A stretch of DNA of 46,247 bases from assembly GCA_025354885.1 (NCBI GenBank), contig JANXLY010000279.1:1-46247 (forward strand), written 5' to 3'. The first letter of the stretch is position 1, and the number at the start of each line of letters is the position of its first letter. Shown here piece after piece: positions 10,197-18,668 of this stretch. The DNA is from Acidobacteriota bacterium (GTDB lineage Bacteria; Acidobacteriota; Terriglobia; Bryobacterales; Bryobacteraceae). The notes under the pieces were generated by a model, which was given only the letters and a program-made list of their open reading frames with translations, did not search any database and had not been told where the DNA came from. Position numbers and translations under genes: made by a program.

Positions 10197-11165
10197 TCAG
10201 GCCCCGGCAATTTCACGAACTGCCTCTACGATGGCTTGGGGTGCGTCGAGCATCAGCCAGTGTGTCGAGCCGGCGATCACACGAAAATCTCCCCGGCTCG
10301 ACAGCTTTGCGAGCTTTGCCTGCCGACCCTGATGGCCCGGCTGGCCGTGTTCCGCACTCAGCACAATGAGTGGCATGTCGCCCAGATCCGGACAGATCAT
10401 GGCCTGCGCGCAAGATGCCGGTAAATCCGCGAGATATTCCGTCATCGTCAGAAATGAGCTTGGTCTCGACCAATGGGCGCGAATCTGTCCGCGGATCGCC
10501 GCAGGAAATTTCTGGATCTGCATTGTCACCCGCTGTGTCAATCCAACTCGGTTACCGCCGCTCAGAAAGCTAAGAAATTTCGGGAGCGCCTGATTGCCTC
10601 GCTCCAGTGCTCGTAGTGAGAAGCGCACCACACCGTGACGCGCTAGCCAGATGCCTCGCCGGGTCAGGCGCACCGCTCGCCGCAGGATCATCGTCCGTCG
10701 CTCATCGAGAGGAAACCATTCTTCTGCTGGCAACGCATCCACTAGCACCACCCCCGATACTTCTTCCGGATACATTGAAGCGTACATGCGCATCATCATG
10801 CCGCCAAAGCTGTGCCCCACGACTATACGCGGAGTGGGCACTCCCGCAGCCTGCATGGCGAGCCGCATTTCTTCCACGAGTTCGCGGGCAACCTTGGGGT
10901 GATCGTTTGCCGGCGACCAGCCCAATCCTGCGCGGTCATAGGAATAAACTGTGGCGAACTTTGAGATCTCGTGGTCTACCAACCGCCAGCTCAGGACCGA
11001 TGCGGCGATGCCGGCCTCGAGGATCACGGGCGGTCCGCTGTCGCCTTGCTTCTGGATGTGAATCTTGCGACCACCGATGTCGAACAACTCACCCGGTGCA
11101 GGGTAGAGAACCGAATCGAAGATCTGGCCATCCCGCTCATAACGCCTGGCAAGTTTGGTGACCAT
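10197..11165 (-). CDS. Alpha/beta hydrolase
   Basis: A 322-residue alpha/beta-hydrolase fold protein. The nucleophile elbow is GHSFGG (about residue 118-123) after PRIVV, the oxyanion region is VILEAG, and the catalytic His is in AGSTHWLMLD near the C-terminus. The acid residue is probably in VLSAEHG. No signal peptide is visible, so it is probably cytoplasmic. The substrate is unknown. The start is constrained: an in-frame TAA lies only three codons upstream of the ATG, and that ATG overlaps the ATG of the divergent P-type ATPase gene. Confidence 0.85.
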   Translation of the reverse strand: MVTKLARRYERDGQIFDSVLYPAPGELFDIGGRKIHIQKQGDSGPPVILEAGIAASVLSWRLVDHEISKFATVYSYDRAGLGWSPANDHPKVARELVEEMRLAMQAAGVPTPRIVVGHSFGGMMMRMYASMYPEEVSGVVLVDALPAEEWFPLDERRTMILRRAVRLTRRGIWLARHGVVRFSLRALERGNQALPKFLSFLSGGNRVGLTQRVTMQIQKFPAAIRGQIRAHWSRPSSFLTMTEYLADLPASCAQAMICPDLGDMPLIVLSAEHGQPGHQGRQAKLAKLSSRGDFRVIAGSTHWLMLDAPQAIVEAVREIAGA

Positions 11166-12927
11166 GTACTCTTACTTTAGCGCCGTGAATACTGATCTGA
11201 TCTATCTTTCGATTACGCTCGTTGCAGCAATTCCGGTCTTGTATCGCATTGGCAGGGAATTACTCGAGGGCAACTGGTCAACTGATCTGATTGCCGCCGT
11301 CGCAATCATCACCGGCATTGTCACCGGGCAGTATCTGGTGGCCCTCATCATCATCGTGATGATCACGGGTGGCGGCATCCTCGAGAGCTATGCGATTCGC
11401 CGCGCTTCGTCGGCATTGAGCGCCCTGGCCGAGCGTCTTCCAACCATCGCCCACCGGGTTACAACGAACGATCATGAAGACGTCCCGCTCGACCGAATCG
11501 AAGTCGATGACCACCTGCTGATTTTTCCCCACGAGGTTTCGCCAGCCGATGGTGTGGTCTTCAAAGGCCAGGGGCACATGGACGAAAGCTTTCTCACCGG
11601 CGAACCCTATGAGGTGAAAAAGGCCCCTGGTGTTCAAGTGATTTCGGGTGCGAAAAATGGCAACAGTCTGATTGAGATTCGCGTGGTGCGTCGGCCACAG
11701 GATTCACGCTATGCGCAAATCATGAACGTGATGAAGGATAGCGAAATGCGGCGTCCGCGCATCCGCCGTCTTGCGGATCAACTGGGTGCCTGGTATTCCC
11801 CGATCGCACTCTTGATCGCCGCTGCCGCAGGCTGGTGGGCCTACGACTGGCAACGCTTTCTCGCCGTCATCGTCGTCGCAACGCCCTGCCCGCTGCTCAT
11901 CTCGATCCCTGTCGCACTGATCGGCTCCATCTCGCGAGCTGCCCGCGCTGGCATCGTCATCCGCGACCCGGCAATTTTGGAAGAGATTCCACGCGTCCAG
12001 ACTTTCATTTTCGACAAGACCGGCACCCTCACCCGGGGCAAGCCACAACTGGTCAACATCCTGCCTGCCGCAGGCGTAAATGCGGACGAAGCCCTCGCGC
12101 AGATCGCCAGTCTCGAACGCTACTCCAAACACCCGCTGGCAACGCCCATCTTGAGCCTTGCTGAGCTCAAGGGCCTGAAGCTGCTGGACGCCGACGAAGT
12201 CTCCGAACAAGCCGGTCAGGGTCTCAACGCGCAGATGGCGAATGCTCATTTTGCTGTGATCGGACGCAAGCAGTTTGAGGGCAGGGAATCGCTACCGGCT
12301 CTTCCCCCAGGCCACCTCGAATGTCTCTTGCTCAAGAACAACGAGCTGGTCGCCACCTTTCATTTCTTCGATGCACCGCGCAAAGACACACGACTCTTTC
12401 TAGATCACCTTGGGCCCAGGCATGGCGGCAAGCGCACGGTGTTGCTGACTGGTGACCAACAGGCTGCCGCGCAGCAGCTCGCTGCCCAGGTCGGCATCAA
12501 CGAAGTGCTGGCTGCTCAGTCTCCGGAACAGAAACTCGAATTCATTCGCAAGGCGAACGAGCAGGGGCCGACGCTTTATGTCGGTGATGGTATTAACGAC
12601 GGCCCTGCTTTGGCTGCCGCCACGGTGGGCATTGCCTTTGGCAGTTCGAGCAATGTCACCAGCGCCGCCGCGAGTGCAGTAGTTCTCGAGCCGAGTCTTG
12701 CCAAAATTGATGAACTGCTTCATTTGGGAATCCGCCTGCGCCGCATCGCCCTTCTCTCGACTGTCGGCGGACTCGCCCTCAGCACGATCGGAATGGGCTT
12801 TGCCGCCGCGGGTTATTTGTCGCCGCTTTACGGAGCGCTGCTGCAAGAAGCAATCGATGTCTTGAGTGTGTTGAACGCATTGCGCACCAGTCTCGGCGAC
12901 GACAAAGTCGACTACGATCAGGGTTAG
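11164..12927 (+). CDS. P1B-type heavy-metal-translocating ATPase, TPC motif, no N-terminal metal-binding domain
   Basis: About 587 residues from the ATG at 11164 (TTG 11155, GTG 11158 and GTG 11185 are alternatives; a TAA at 11140 rules out longer forms). All P-type ATPase landmarks are present: actuator-domain TGEP (about 145), phosphorylation site DKTGTLTRGK (about 283), SKHPLA with the P1B nucleotide-binding HP (about 320) and GDGINDGPAL (about 475). The membrane ion site reads TPCPLL (about 239) instead of CPC. There is no heavy-metal-associated domain, and the N-terminal membrane part is short. The last helices carry AIDVLSVLNALR, as in Zn/Cd-type pumps. The metal is not certain. Confidence 0.9.
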   Translation: MYSYFSAVNTDLIYLSITLVAAIPVLYRIGRELLEGNWSTDLIAAVAIITGIVTGQYLVALIIIVMITGGGILESYAIRRASSALSALAERLPTIAHRVTTNDHEDVPLDRIEVDDHLLIFPHEVSPADGVVFKGQGHMDESFLTGEPYEVKKAPGVQVISGAKNGNSLIEIRVVRRPQDSRYAQIMNVMKDSEMRRPRIRRLADQLGAWYSPIALLIAAAAGWWAYDWQRFLAVIVVATPCPLLISIPVALIGSISRAARAGIVIRDPAILEEIPRVQTFIFDKTGTLTRGKPQLVNILPAAGVNADEALAQIASLERYSKHPLATPILSLAELKGLKLLDADEVSEQAGQGLNAQMANAHFAVIGRKQFEGRESLPALPPGHLECLLLKNNELVATFHFFDAPRKDTRLFLDHLGPRHGGKRTVLLTGDQQAAAQQLAAQVGINEVLAAQSPEQKLEFIRKANEQGPTLYVGDGINDGPALAAATVGIAFGSSSNVTSAAASAVVLEPSLAKIDELLHLGIRLRRIALLSTVGGLALSTIGMGFAAAGYLSPLYGALLQEAIDVLSVLNALRTSLGDDKVDYDQG

Positions 12928-12939
12928 CTAAGACTTGCC

Positions 12940-12979
12940 ATCTCGACGGAGCAAGCCTCATCTCGACGGAGCAAGCCTC
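12940..12979. repeat. 20-bp tandem direct repeat, two perfect copies
   Basis: The unit ATCTCGACGGAGCAAGCCTC occurs at 12940-12959 and again, immediately adjacent, at 12960-12979. It lies in the 121-bp gap between the ATPase and helicase genes, just past the ATPase stop. No function is evident. Confidence 0.9.
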
Positions 12980-13048
12980 TCTGTGTCGACTCGCAGCTCG
13001 CTTCGCGGCAAACAGCTGCAATAGGACGCATAGCGTTACATTAGGAAG

Positions 13049-15961
13049 GTGGATTCTCACTCCGAAACCAGCTTCCGAACTGCACGTAACCCAAACCCCC
13101 TGTTCTGTCACCCGGATTTCCTCGAACGCCTCGAATCCTATCGCACACAACCCATCGGCAAACGCGCTGCACTCCTCCTCCAGCGCCTCTTGATTGACCC
13201 CGAACGCCTCCACTACAAAGGCACCCAGGGCGAAAACAAGGGCTGGCGCCGCTCCCGTCTCGGCGGCTCATCCGGTTCCCATTTCTACGCCTGGTGGGCT
13301 CCCGCTGGCGCTCTGCCTCTCAAAGCTTTCACTGACACCCCCGCCGGTGCCCTCTTCCTTCGCGACATCCGCCACCACGACGACCACACCCCGCTCCTCG
13401 CGCACAATTTCCCCGACGACTATCTCCCGATCACCGTGCCCGAAGTCCGCCGCGAAGACTTCGGGCCAGCCCCCTGGACCCCCCAGCAAGCCAAATTCGC
13501 TACTGCCCGGGATAACGTTCGAATCCTCAAAGGCCACCCGGGCTCAGGCAAAACTACCGCCCTCCTTCATGCCGCTGATCAATCTCCCTCAAGTAACATC
13601 CTCTATCTCACTTACTCGTCTGACCTCGCCGCTCTCGCCCGTTCCTACTTCGATCGCTACTGCGCCGACTCTCGCCAATACCACGTCACAACTTTTCCAC
13701 AGTTCTTGCGCACACTCCTCAACGTCAACATCCCTCCTGTCCCCTTCGCTGAACAGCGCAAACGCTTCAGTGCCGAGCTCTCCTCCCTCTCCCGCAACCT
13801 CGGACCCTGGGCCCAGAACATCCCTGCCCTCTTCGACGAATTCCATGCCCACATCATCGGCGGTGCACTTCCCGCTCTCGTCGGCCGCTTCGCTGCCTGC
13901 AGCTTGCAACGCCGTAACGACTCCGAATATTTTGCGACCCGTTGCCGCTCTATCGGCGTCACCGCTACTGAACTGGCCAGCTCTACCGCCAAGCGCCTCG
14001 AAAAGTCCGGCGGCCCCATCGCCACCCGCTTCTTCCCTGACCTCCATCTCGCCTGGTCCGCCGTCCAGCAACTCCCAAACATTCCCGCCGAAAAACTGCC
14101 CTGGGATTGCATCGCCATCGATGAATGCCAGGACCTCACTCCCATCGAAACTTTCTTCATCGCTCAACTCGCCAAGAGGCTTCAGGAACTGCGCGGTCAC
14201 CCCATCCCTGTCCTCATCGCCGGTGACGAAGCCCAAACCGTCCGCCCCACCGACTTCGAATGGGGCTGGCTCAACGACATCTTCCATGCCGAAATTGCCA
14301 CGCCCAGCGTTCATAAACTTTCCGCCAATCTCCGCAGTCCCCGTCAAATCGCCGAACTCATCAATAAAGTCTGGGATCTCTACGCCCATCTCGAAAAGCG
14401 CGATCGCCCCTCCGGTCAAGGCTGGGCCTCGATCGAAGACGACGCCACCGACCAGATTCTCTATTGCGCTGCCGCCCCCGGTGAAGACCTCACCACGCTT
14501 CTCGCTGACCTGCAGTCCCGTGAAGGTCTGGCGATTGTCTCCTTCACCGAAACGCATCCAAACATCCCGGGCGCACTCACCCCTTCCGAAATCAAAGGCC
14601 TCGACTTTCACTCCGTCTGCGTCATCGATCCTGGCGTTCAACTTGAAAAAGTGAAAAGCACTCGGGGCAACCCGGTTGATATCGAAAACCTCTCCCGTCG
14701 CCTGGCCATTGATCAACTCCGCGTAGCTGTCAGCCGTCCCACCGAACGCCTCATCTGGCTCGACATCAGCCCCAAGCCTGCTCGAGTAAACGCCAGCCTC
14801 CTTTTCCTCAACGGTCCATTCCACAACCATTCTGCTCTCACTCCTGCCGCTCTACTTAAATCCCTTCAGGAGGAAAACCTCGGTCTCGACGAACGCGTCC
14901 AACGATGCCAGGAGGACGCCCGGCAATATCTCGCAATCCGGCCAGACCTCGCCTGGTCCCGTGCTCACCAGGCCGTCACACTCCTTGGCCACAACGACGA
15001 ACTCAACTCCATCCAGGACCCTCTCACCCGCAAGACTGCTTACAACACACTCGCAGAAGTATGTTTCAGCCTCAGCATGCGCAAGACCAGGCTCTCACCG
15101 GAATTAGGCAACCCAAACCTCCTCCAGGAAGCCGTTCATGCCGCCCGCAATATCCCGAACGAAGATCTCTCCTCGTTGCTCTTCAACATCGCAGAATTGC
15201 TCTACTCCACCAACGGTGAAGAGATCAATGCCGCCCTCAATCTCATGAGTAGCATCCCTGGCAAGCTGGATAATCTCCCGTCTTGGTTCCTCGTCGAACT
15301 TGCCGGCGAACCAGCCCGCTGGATCTCGTTGTTACAAAGTGTCCAGCAAATCAATGCCAACGCCGCAATTTGTGTTCGCGTCTTACCGCCATTTTTCAAA
15401 GCCATCGGGCTCCCCGATGCGGAGGCCCGTTCTGCCAAGCTCCGCGCCAGCGCAGTGACCGATCTCATCAAAGGGAAATTCTTCAAAGACGCTCTCACCG
15501 TTCTCGCCGAGATACCAGAAACCAACTACAAGCTCAAAGCCCAGTGCCTGGAAGGCATCGGCGACCTGGCCGCCGCCGCAACTGCCCACCGCGCTGACGG
15601 CAACCTCGAATCAGCCATCGATTGCTACCGCCGCGTCCCCGACATCAAGCAGACTCTATCCGCCATGAAGGAACTTAAATCACCCCACACCGCTGCCCCC
15701 GCTCTCGAGTGGGTCGCCGCCATGCAGGTTCTTGCAGCCAAGCGTCCCGATAACTTCAATCGTGTCGTAAAAGCCGAAGAGAAGAAGCTCTTGGAGTCCG
15801 TTCTCGAAAGCTCCTTGGGCGTCCAGCGCAAGAAGACCGCCGCAAAGAAAGCCACAAAGAAAGCCGTCGTCAAAGCTCACGCACCAAAGAAGCTGGCGGC
15901 TAAAAAGGTTGTAGTCAAGAAAGCCCCCAGCAACTTCACCTCCCGCGGCCCCTTTTTCTAA
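13049..15961 (+). CDS. UvrD/Rep-like superfamily 1 helicase with novel N-terminus and Lys/Ala-rich C-terminal tail
   Basis: A 970-residue protein beginning at a GTG; an in-frame TAG at 13031 limits the start. SF1 helicase motifs appear in order: Walker A GHPGSGKTT (about residue 163), Walker B IAIDECQDL (about 355), LIAGDEAQT (about 390), LSANLRSPRQIA (about 424) and VAVSRPTERL (about 560). Residues 1-150 are not a known helicase domain to me; they contain GWRRSRLGGSSGSHFYAWW and FLRDIRHHDDH, faintly like a RelE/ParE-type toxin fold (inference). Residues 600-920 are helical, repeat-like and probably TPR-like. Residues about 925-960 are an Ala/Lys-rich tail (KKTAAKKATKKAVVK) like histone H1 C-termini. 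It probably acts on nucleic acid; its role is unknown. Confidence 0.85.
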   Translation: MDSHSETSFRTARNPNPLFCHPDFLERLESYRTQPIGKRAALLLQRLLIDPERLHYKGTQGENKGWRRSRLGGSSGSHFYAWWAPAGALPLKAFTDTPAGALFLRDIRHHDDHTPLLAHNFPDDYLPITVPEVRREDFGPAPWTPQQAKFATARDNVRILKGHPGSGKTTALLHAADQSPSSNILYLTYSSDLAALARSYFDRYCADSRQYHVTTFPQFLRTLLNVNIPPVPFAEQRKRFSAELSSLSRNLGPWAQNIPALFDEFHAHIIGGALPALVGRFAACSLQRRNDSEYFATRCRSIGVTATELASSTAKRLEKSGGPIATRFFPDLHLAWSAVQQLPNIPAEKLPWDCIAIDECQDLTPIETFFIAQLAKRLQELRGHPIPVLIAGDEAQTVRPTDFEWGWLNDIFHAEIATPSVHKLSANLRSPRQIAELINKVWDLYAHLEKRDRPSGQGWASIEDDATDQILYCAAAPGEDLTTLLADLQSREGLAIVSFTETHPNIPGALTPSEIKGLDFHSVCVIDPGVQLEKVKSTRGNPVDIENLSRRLAIDQLRVAVSRPTERLIWLDISPKPARVNASLLFLNGPFHNHSALTPAALLKSLQEENLGLDERVQRCQEDARQYLAIRPDLAWSRAHQAVTLLGHNDELNSIQDPLTRKTAYNTLAEVCFSLSMRKTRLSPELGNPNLLQEAVHAARNIPNEDLSSLLFNIAELLYSTNGEEINAALNLMSSIPGKLDNLPSWFLVELAGEPARWISLLQSVQQINANAAICVRVLPPFFKAIGLPDAEARSAKLRASAVTDLIKGKFFKDALTVLAEIPETNYKLKAQCLEGIGDLAAAATAHRADGNLESAIDCYRRVPDIKQTLSAMKELKSPHTAAPALEWVAAMQVLAAKRPDNFNRVVKAEEKKLLESVLESSLGVQRKKTAAKKATKKAVVKAHAPKKLAAKKVVVKKAPSNFTSRGPFF

Positions 15962-16169
15962 ATCAAATTGGGCGGAAAGCTGCCACCAGCTCGCCCTCGA
16001 TTTGTTCCACGCAGAACCGAACATCTTCTCCAATGCCGACACCGCTTTCGGCTTCGATCACAACCCTTGGGGCGATACCTCTCCGTCCTCTGGCCCTCCG
16101 CGACTTGCCACGGAACCATGATCCAAATTAGCTCTTTGTCCTCTGACTTCCAGAGGCCACAACACTGAA

Positions 16170-16618
16170 TCAACCGGGGAAATTCTGAAGATCCGCCAGA
16201 TCTTTCGCCCGACCGCTGGACGCCTTGTTTTCCCGCAATCGAGCCAGGCTGATCACGGGAACAGCAATGTCTTCCTCAATCTGGATCATCTCGCATTCCG
16301 AGTAACACGCTTCGAACTCAACTCCGGAAATTGAGGTGAGGATCTCGATGCGAATCGGCGGCACACCCATTCGCACATTTTGATCTGGGGAAAGAACCAG
16401 GTCTACCGTCAACGCTGCCGTACTGAACCCGAATCCGCGAAGCGTTCGCTCGATTCAGAGCGCGTTATCGCGGATGCTTTGAAGCCTGATATTGCGATTA
16501 ATAAATACTCAACGTAGTTCGAGTTGATCGACTTCAATAACTCTTTGAATTTCCTCGCAGGCGCTGGCTTCACCATAAAAGGTCCTTCGAAGGAGTTCAA
16601 GTGCCCGAAGCCGCTCAA
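16170..16618 (-). pseudogene. Decayed nucleotidyltransferase gene (catalytic core lost)
   Basis: Two fragments in different minus-strand frames belong to one small nucleotidyltransferase family. The N-terminal piece (from 16618, or ATG 16576) reads KFKELLKSINSNYVEYLLI, where the family continues with a GGYAV motif and a DxD metal site; here it runs into unrelated sequence. The C-terminal piece, ending at 16170, reads GFGFSTAALTVDLVL, then GVPPIRIEILTSISGVEF and ends SSGRAKDLADLQNFPG, which matches the family well. About 25 residues with the active-site aspartates are missing and the frame is shifted, so the gene cannot make an active enzyme. These proteins often belong to toxin-antitoxin or defence loci. 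Confidence 0.75.
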
Positions 16619-16879
16619 CGATGGGGCGAGTCAACCAATACGCCACTGAGTCGTCGGGGTCCGTCAAGCGCACGACAGAAAACTACGAGCCGTCTAACCG
16701 AAATCCCTCAACCTGATCTTCTGGTGTCATGGCCACAGGACTACTCTAGCGACCAATTTCTTCTCAAATTCGGTTCACAAGTTTTTGAAATTTATTTTTG
16801 GCGGGAAATGCCATATATTTCGCATTTTTCGACTCTCAATTGCTAAAACTGCTTCCACCCACTTGCTACTGTGTGACCG

Positions 16880-17626
16880 ATGGAAAACCTATTTGAAGAC
16901 ATGCAACCGATCGAGGGTCAGCCCACGGAAGAAACTCCGCAACCGACCCAACACATTTCCGCCGCCCGCCTCGCCGCAAACCGTGCCAACGCCCGGAAAT
17001 CAACAGGCCCACGCACGCCCCAAGGCAAGCTCCGCTCTGCTTCAAACTCTTTGCAGCACGGCCTCTACAGCCTCAAGAACTTCGATAGTTTCATTCACGA
17101 CAATGACCTCGCCCTCACTGTCATCACCAACTACCTCGAACAATTCAACCCCGTCACGCCCACCGAGCACACGCTCGTCCACCAGCTCATCCACCAGCAA
17201 TTGCGTTTCCTGCAAATGGAATATCTCTTCAACCAGGCAATGAGCTTCCGCGTCGAGCAGATCCTCAAAACCCCAGTCCCTTTTCTGACGCAAATCATGC
17301 GTGAACTCGACCGTCTCCCCGCCCGCATCCAGCGCACCATCAGGGCGATCCATGTCGAACAAAAACGTCGTCTCGATCAGGATTGGGAAATCGAAGCCAT
17401 CGCCGACCAGCCCCCGCTCCCCGAACGCAGCAAAAACGAAGTCTACGCCGCGCTCGTCACCGATGAGGGCGTCGTCGCCATGGACTCAATTCCAAAAAGC
17501 GGCGAAACGAAGCCAACACCAACCAAGATCGACGGCGATCTCCTCTTCCGCATCTTCGCCGAGCGCGTTCTGAACAAATACCAACCACTACCGCAAGAAA
17601 AACCAGAAAACGAACCCAAACTCTAA
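16880..17626 (+). CDS. Hypothetical protein with N-terminal STGPRTPQGK motif
   Basis: A 248-residue soluble protein. Residues about 27-63 carry the motif AARLAANRANARKSTGPRTP, then GK, SASN and LQHGLYS. From memory this motif marks a paralogous family abundant in acidobacteria and planctomycetes, of unknown function. The rest is mainly charged alpha-helix (for example about 150-165, IHVEQKRRLDQDWE). There is no signal peptide, and no catalytic motif that I recognise. It is preceded by a 261-bp gap and followed by a hairpin that points the other way. I do not assign a function. Confidence 0.75.
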   Translation: MENLFEDMQPIEGQPTEETPQPTQHISAARLAANRANARKSTGPRTPQGKLRSASNSLQHGLYSLKNFDSFIHDNDLALTVITNYLEQFNPVTPTEHTLVHQLIHQQLRFLQMEYLFNQAMSFRVEQILKTPVPFLTQIMRELDRLPARIQRTIRAIHVEQKRRLDQDWEIEAIADQPPLPERSKNEVYAALVTDEGVVAMDSIPKSGETKPTPTKIDGDLLFRIFAERVLNKYQPLPQEKPENEPKL

Positions 17627-17711
17627 GCTTTCAACCCGCTCGGGTCAGTGGATAAACCACGCCGCGCAAGTTCTTTGACATCTATGAATACTTCAATCCC
17701 ACCCAGGCAGC

Positions 17712-17751
17712 CCAAAAACCCAAAGCGTCACTTCAATTGGCGCTTTGGGTT
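17712..17751 (-). terminator. Rho-independent terminator of the ECF sigma operon
   Basis: AACCCAAAGCG (17717-17727) and CGCTTTGGGTT (17741-17751) form an 11-bp stem with a 13-nt loop. Read on the minus strand, the second arm runs into a five-T tract. It lies 7 bp past the stop of the DUF4252 gene, the last gene of the sigma/anti-sigma operon. Confidence 0.78.
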
Positions 17752-17757
17752 CGCGAG

Positions 17758-18306
17758 TTAGTTCTCGTCGTCCTTGTCGTTCTTTCCCCTACCCTTGCCT
17801 ACTGGCCCCATCTGGATATTTGGAATCCCGAACTTGCCAGCCAGTTTCGACAGCGAGTTCATGTCCAGATCTCCTACGATATTGACCACCGTCACTTCAC
17901 GCGGTTCCGCCGACAGAATCACAAAGCCACGCATACCCTTTGGCCCCTTGCGCATCACAATCTCGGTAAAGCCACCCTTCTCTTTCACCGAAAGCAAAGG
18001 CAGAAAATCGCCTGTCTTCAGCTTTTGTCGCAGTGTCTCCATATCCGCAACGCTATACATCCCTTCCTTATCAAACTCGAAGGTTTTCACCTGCACACGT
18101 TCAATTGACTTGCCGAGACCTAGCAATTCCTTCGAACCCTCACCAGAAAAACCCATCATCAATTGAATCTGTTCTGGCCCCAGGTTGATATCGGTCGATT
18201 CCTTCGCCTTCGCTTCGAGGCCCTTCAGGAAACTTAAGTCGAGCTCTTGCTCGGCAAACGCGAGCAGGCTAAAAAACAACACAGCAAAAATATGTTTTGG
18301 GTTCAT
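17758..18306 (-). CDS. DUF4252 family exported protein
   Basis: A 182-residue protein with a signal peptide (about 1-18, ending LLAFA). The DUF4252 pattern is visible: SIERVQVKTFEFDKEGMYS (about 66-84), then LRQKLKTGDFLPLLSVKEK, MRGFVILSAEPREVTVVNIVG and a final LAGKFGIPNIQMG. The function of the family is unknown; members usually sit beside an ECF sigma factor and its anti-sigma, exactly as here. The tail is Lys/Asp rich. The start codon overlaps the stop of the upstream membrane-protein gene by 4 bp (ATGA), so the two are translationally coupled. Confidence 0.88.
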   Translation of the reverse strand: MNPKHIFAVLFFSLLAFAEQELDLSFLKGLEAKAKESTDINLGPEQIQLMMGFSGEGSKELLGLGKSIERVQVKTFEFDKEGMYSVADMETLRQKLKTGDFLPLLSVKEKGGFTEIVMRKGPKGMRGFVILSAEPREVTVVNIVGDLDMNSLSKLAGKFGIPNIQMGPVGKGRGKNDKDDEN

Positions 18307-18668
18307 GGTTTCTCTCTTTGCCCACTTTCGCGCCGACCCAGCGGGACTTCAATTACTAGATTTTTCTGCACTCTGGAAATCTTGCGTGTCGCAATATTCA
18401 ACGCCAGCGTGAACTGCTCTGCGGCGCGACGGGCTTCGATCTGCCCTGCCTGCCGCTTCTCGCTCCACTTCAACCAGCCGAAACTACCGATGGTGAGCAT
18501 TGCTGCCAGAGCGCCCCAGCTCAACCAGGGCTGCTGCACCATTGGCCGCCGCGTCGTCTGCGCACGGGCCTCTGCCCGCCGCACAATCCGCTCGGCCAAT
18601 CCATCCGGAGCAGCAACAGGCCGCAAAGCCTCCCGCAATTTCTCTTCGATCTCTCGTTCGTCCATCAT
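18303..18668 (-). CDS. Single-pass membrane protein, probable anti-sigma factor
   Basis: A 121-residue protein with a cytoplasmic helix (about 1-45, including EKLREALRPVAAPDGLAERI), one membrane segment (about 48-68, WLSWGALAAMLTIGSFGWLK) and a short outer tail. No zinc-binding anti-sigma motif (HxxxCxxC) is present. Its role as anti-sigma is inferred from topology and from its place directly after, and overlapping by one base, the ECF sigma gene. The downstream overlap with the DUF4252 gene completes a three-gene operon. Confidence 0.72.
   Translation of the reverse strand: MMDEREIEEKLREALRPVAAPDGLAERIVRRAEARAQTTRRPMVQQPWLSWGALAAMLTIGSFGWLKWSEKRQAGQIEARRAAEQFTLALNIATRKISRVQKNLVIEVPLGRRESGQREKP

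Noticed and set aside
13194..14654. A 486-codon plus-strand frame overlapping the helicase
   Set aside because: Its translation is an S/P/T/A-rich string without motifs, a frame-shifted shadow of the helicase codons.
13589..14830. A 413-codon open frame on the minus strand inside the helicase gene
   Set aside because: It is antisense to an intact helicase with all motifs in order; the strong third-position C bias of the gene opens the opposite frame. It shows no family pattern.
16619..16879. A small gene in the 261-bp gap before the STGPRT gene
   Set aside because: The only open frames are short, lack a ribosome-binding site and resemble no protein; I see nothing functional here.
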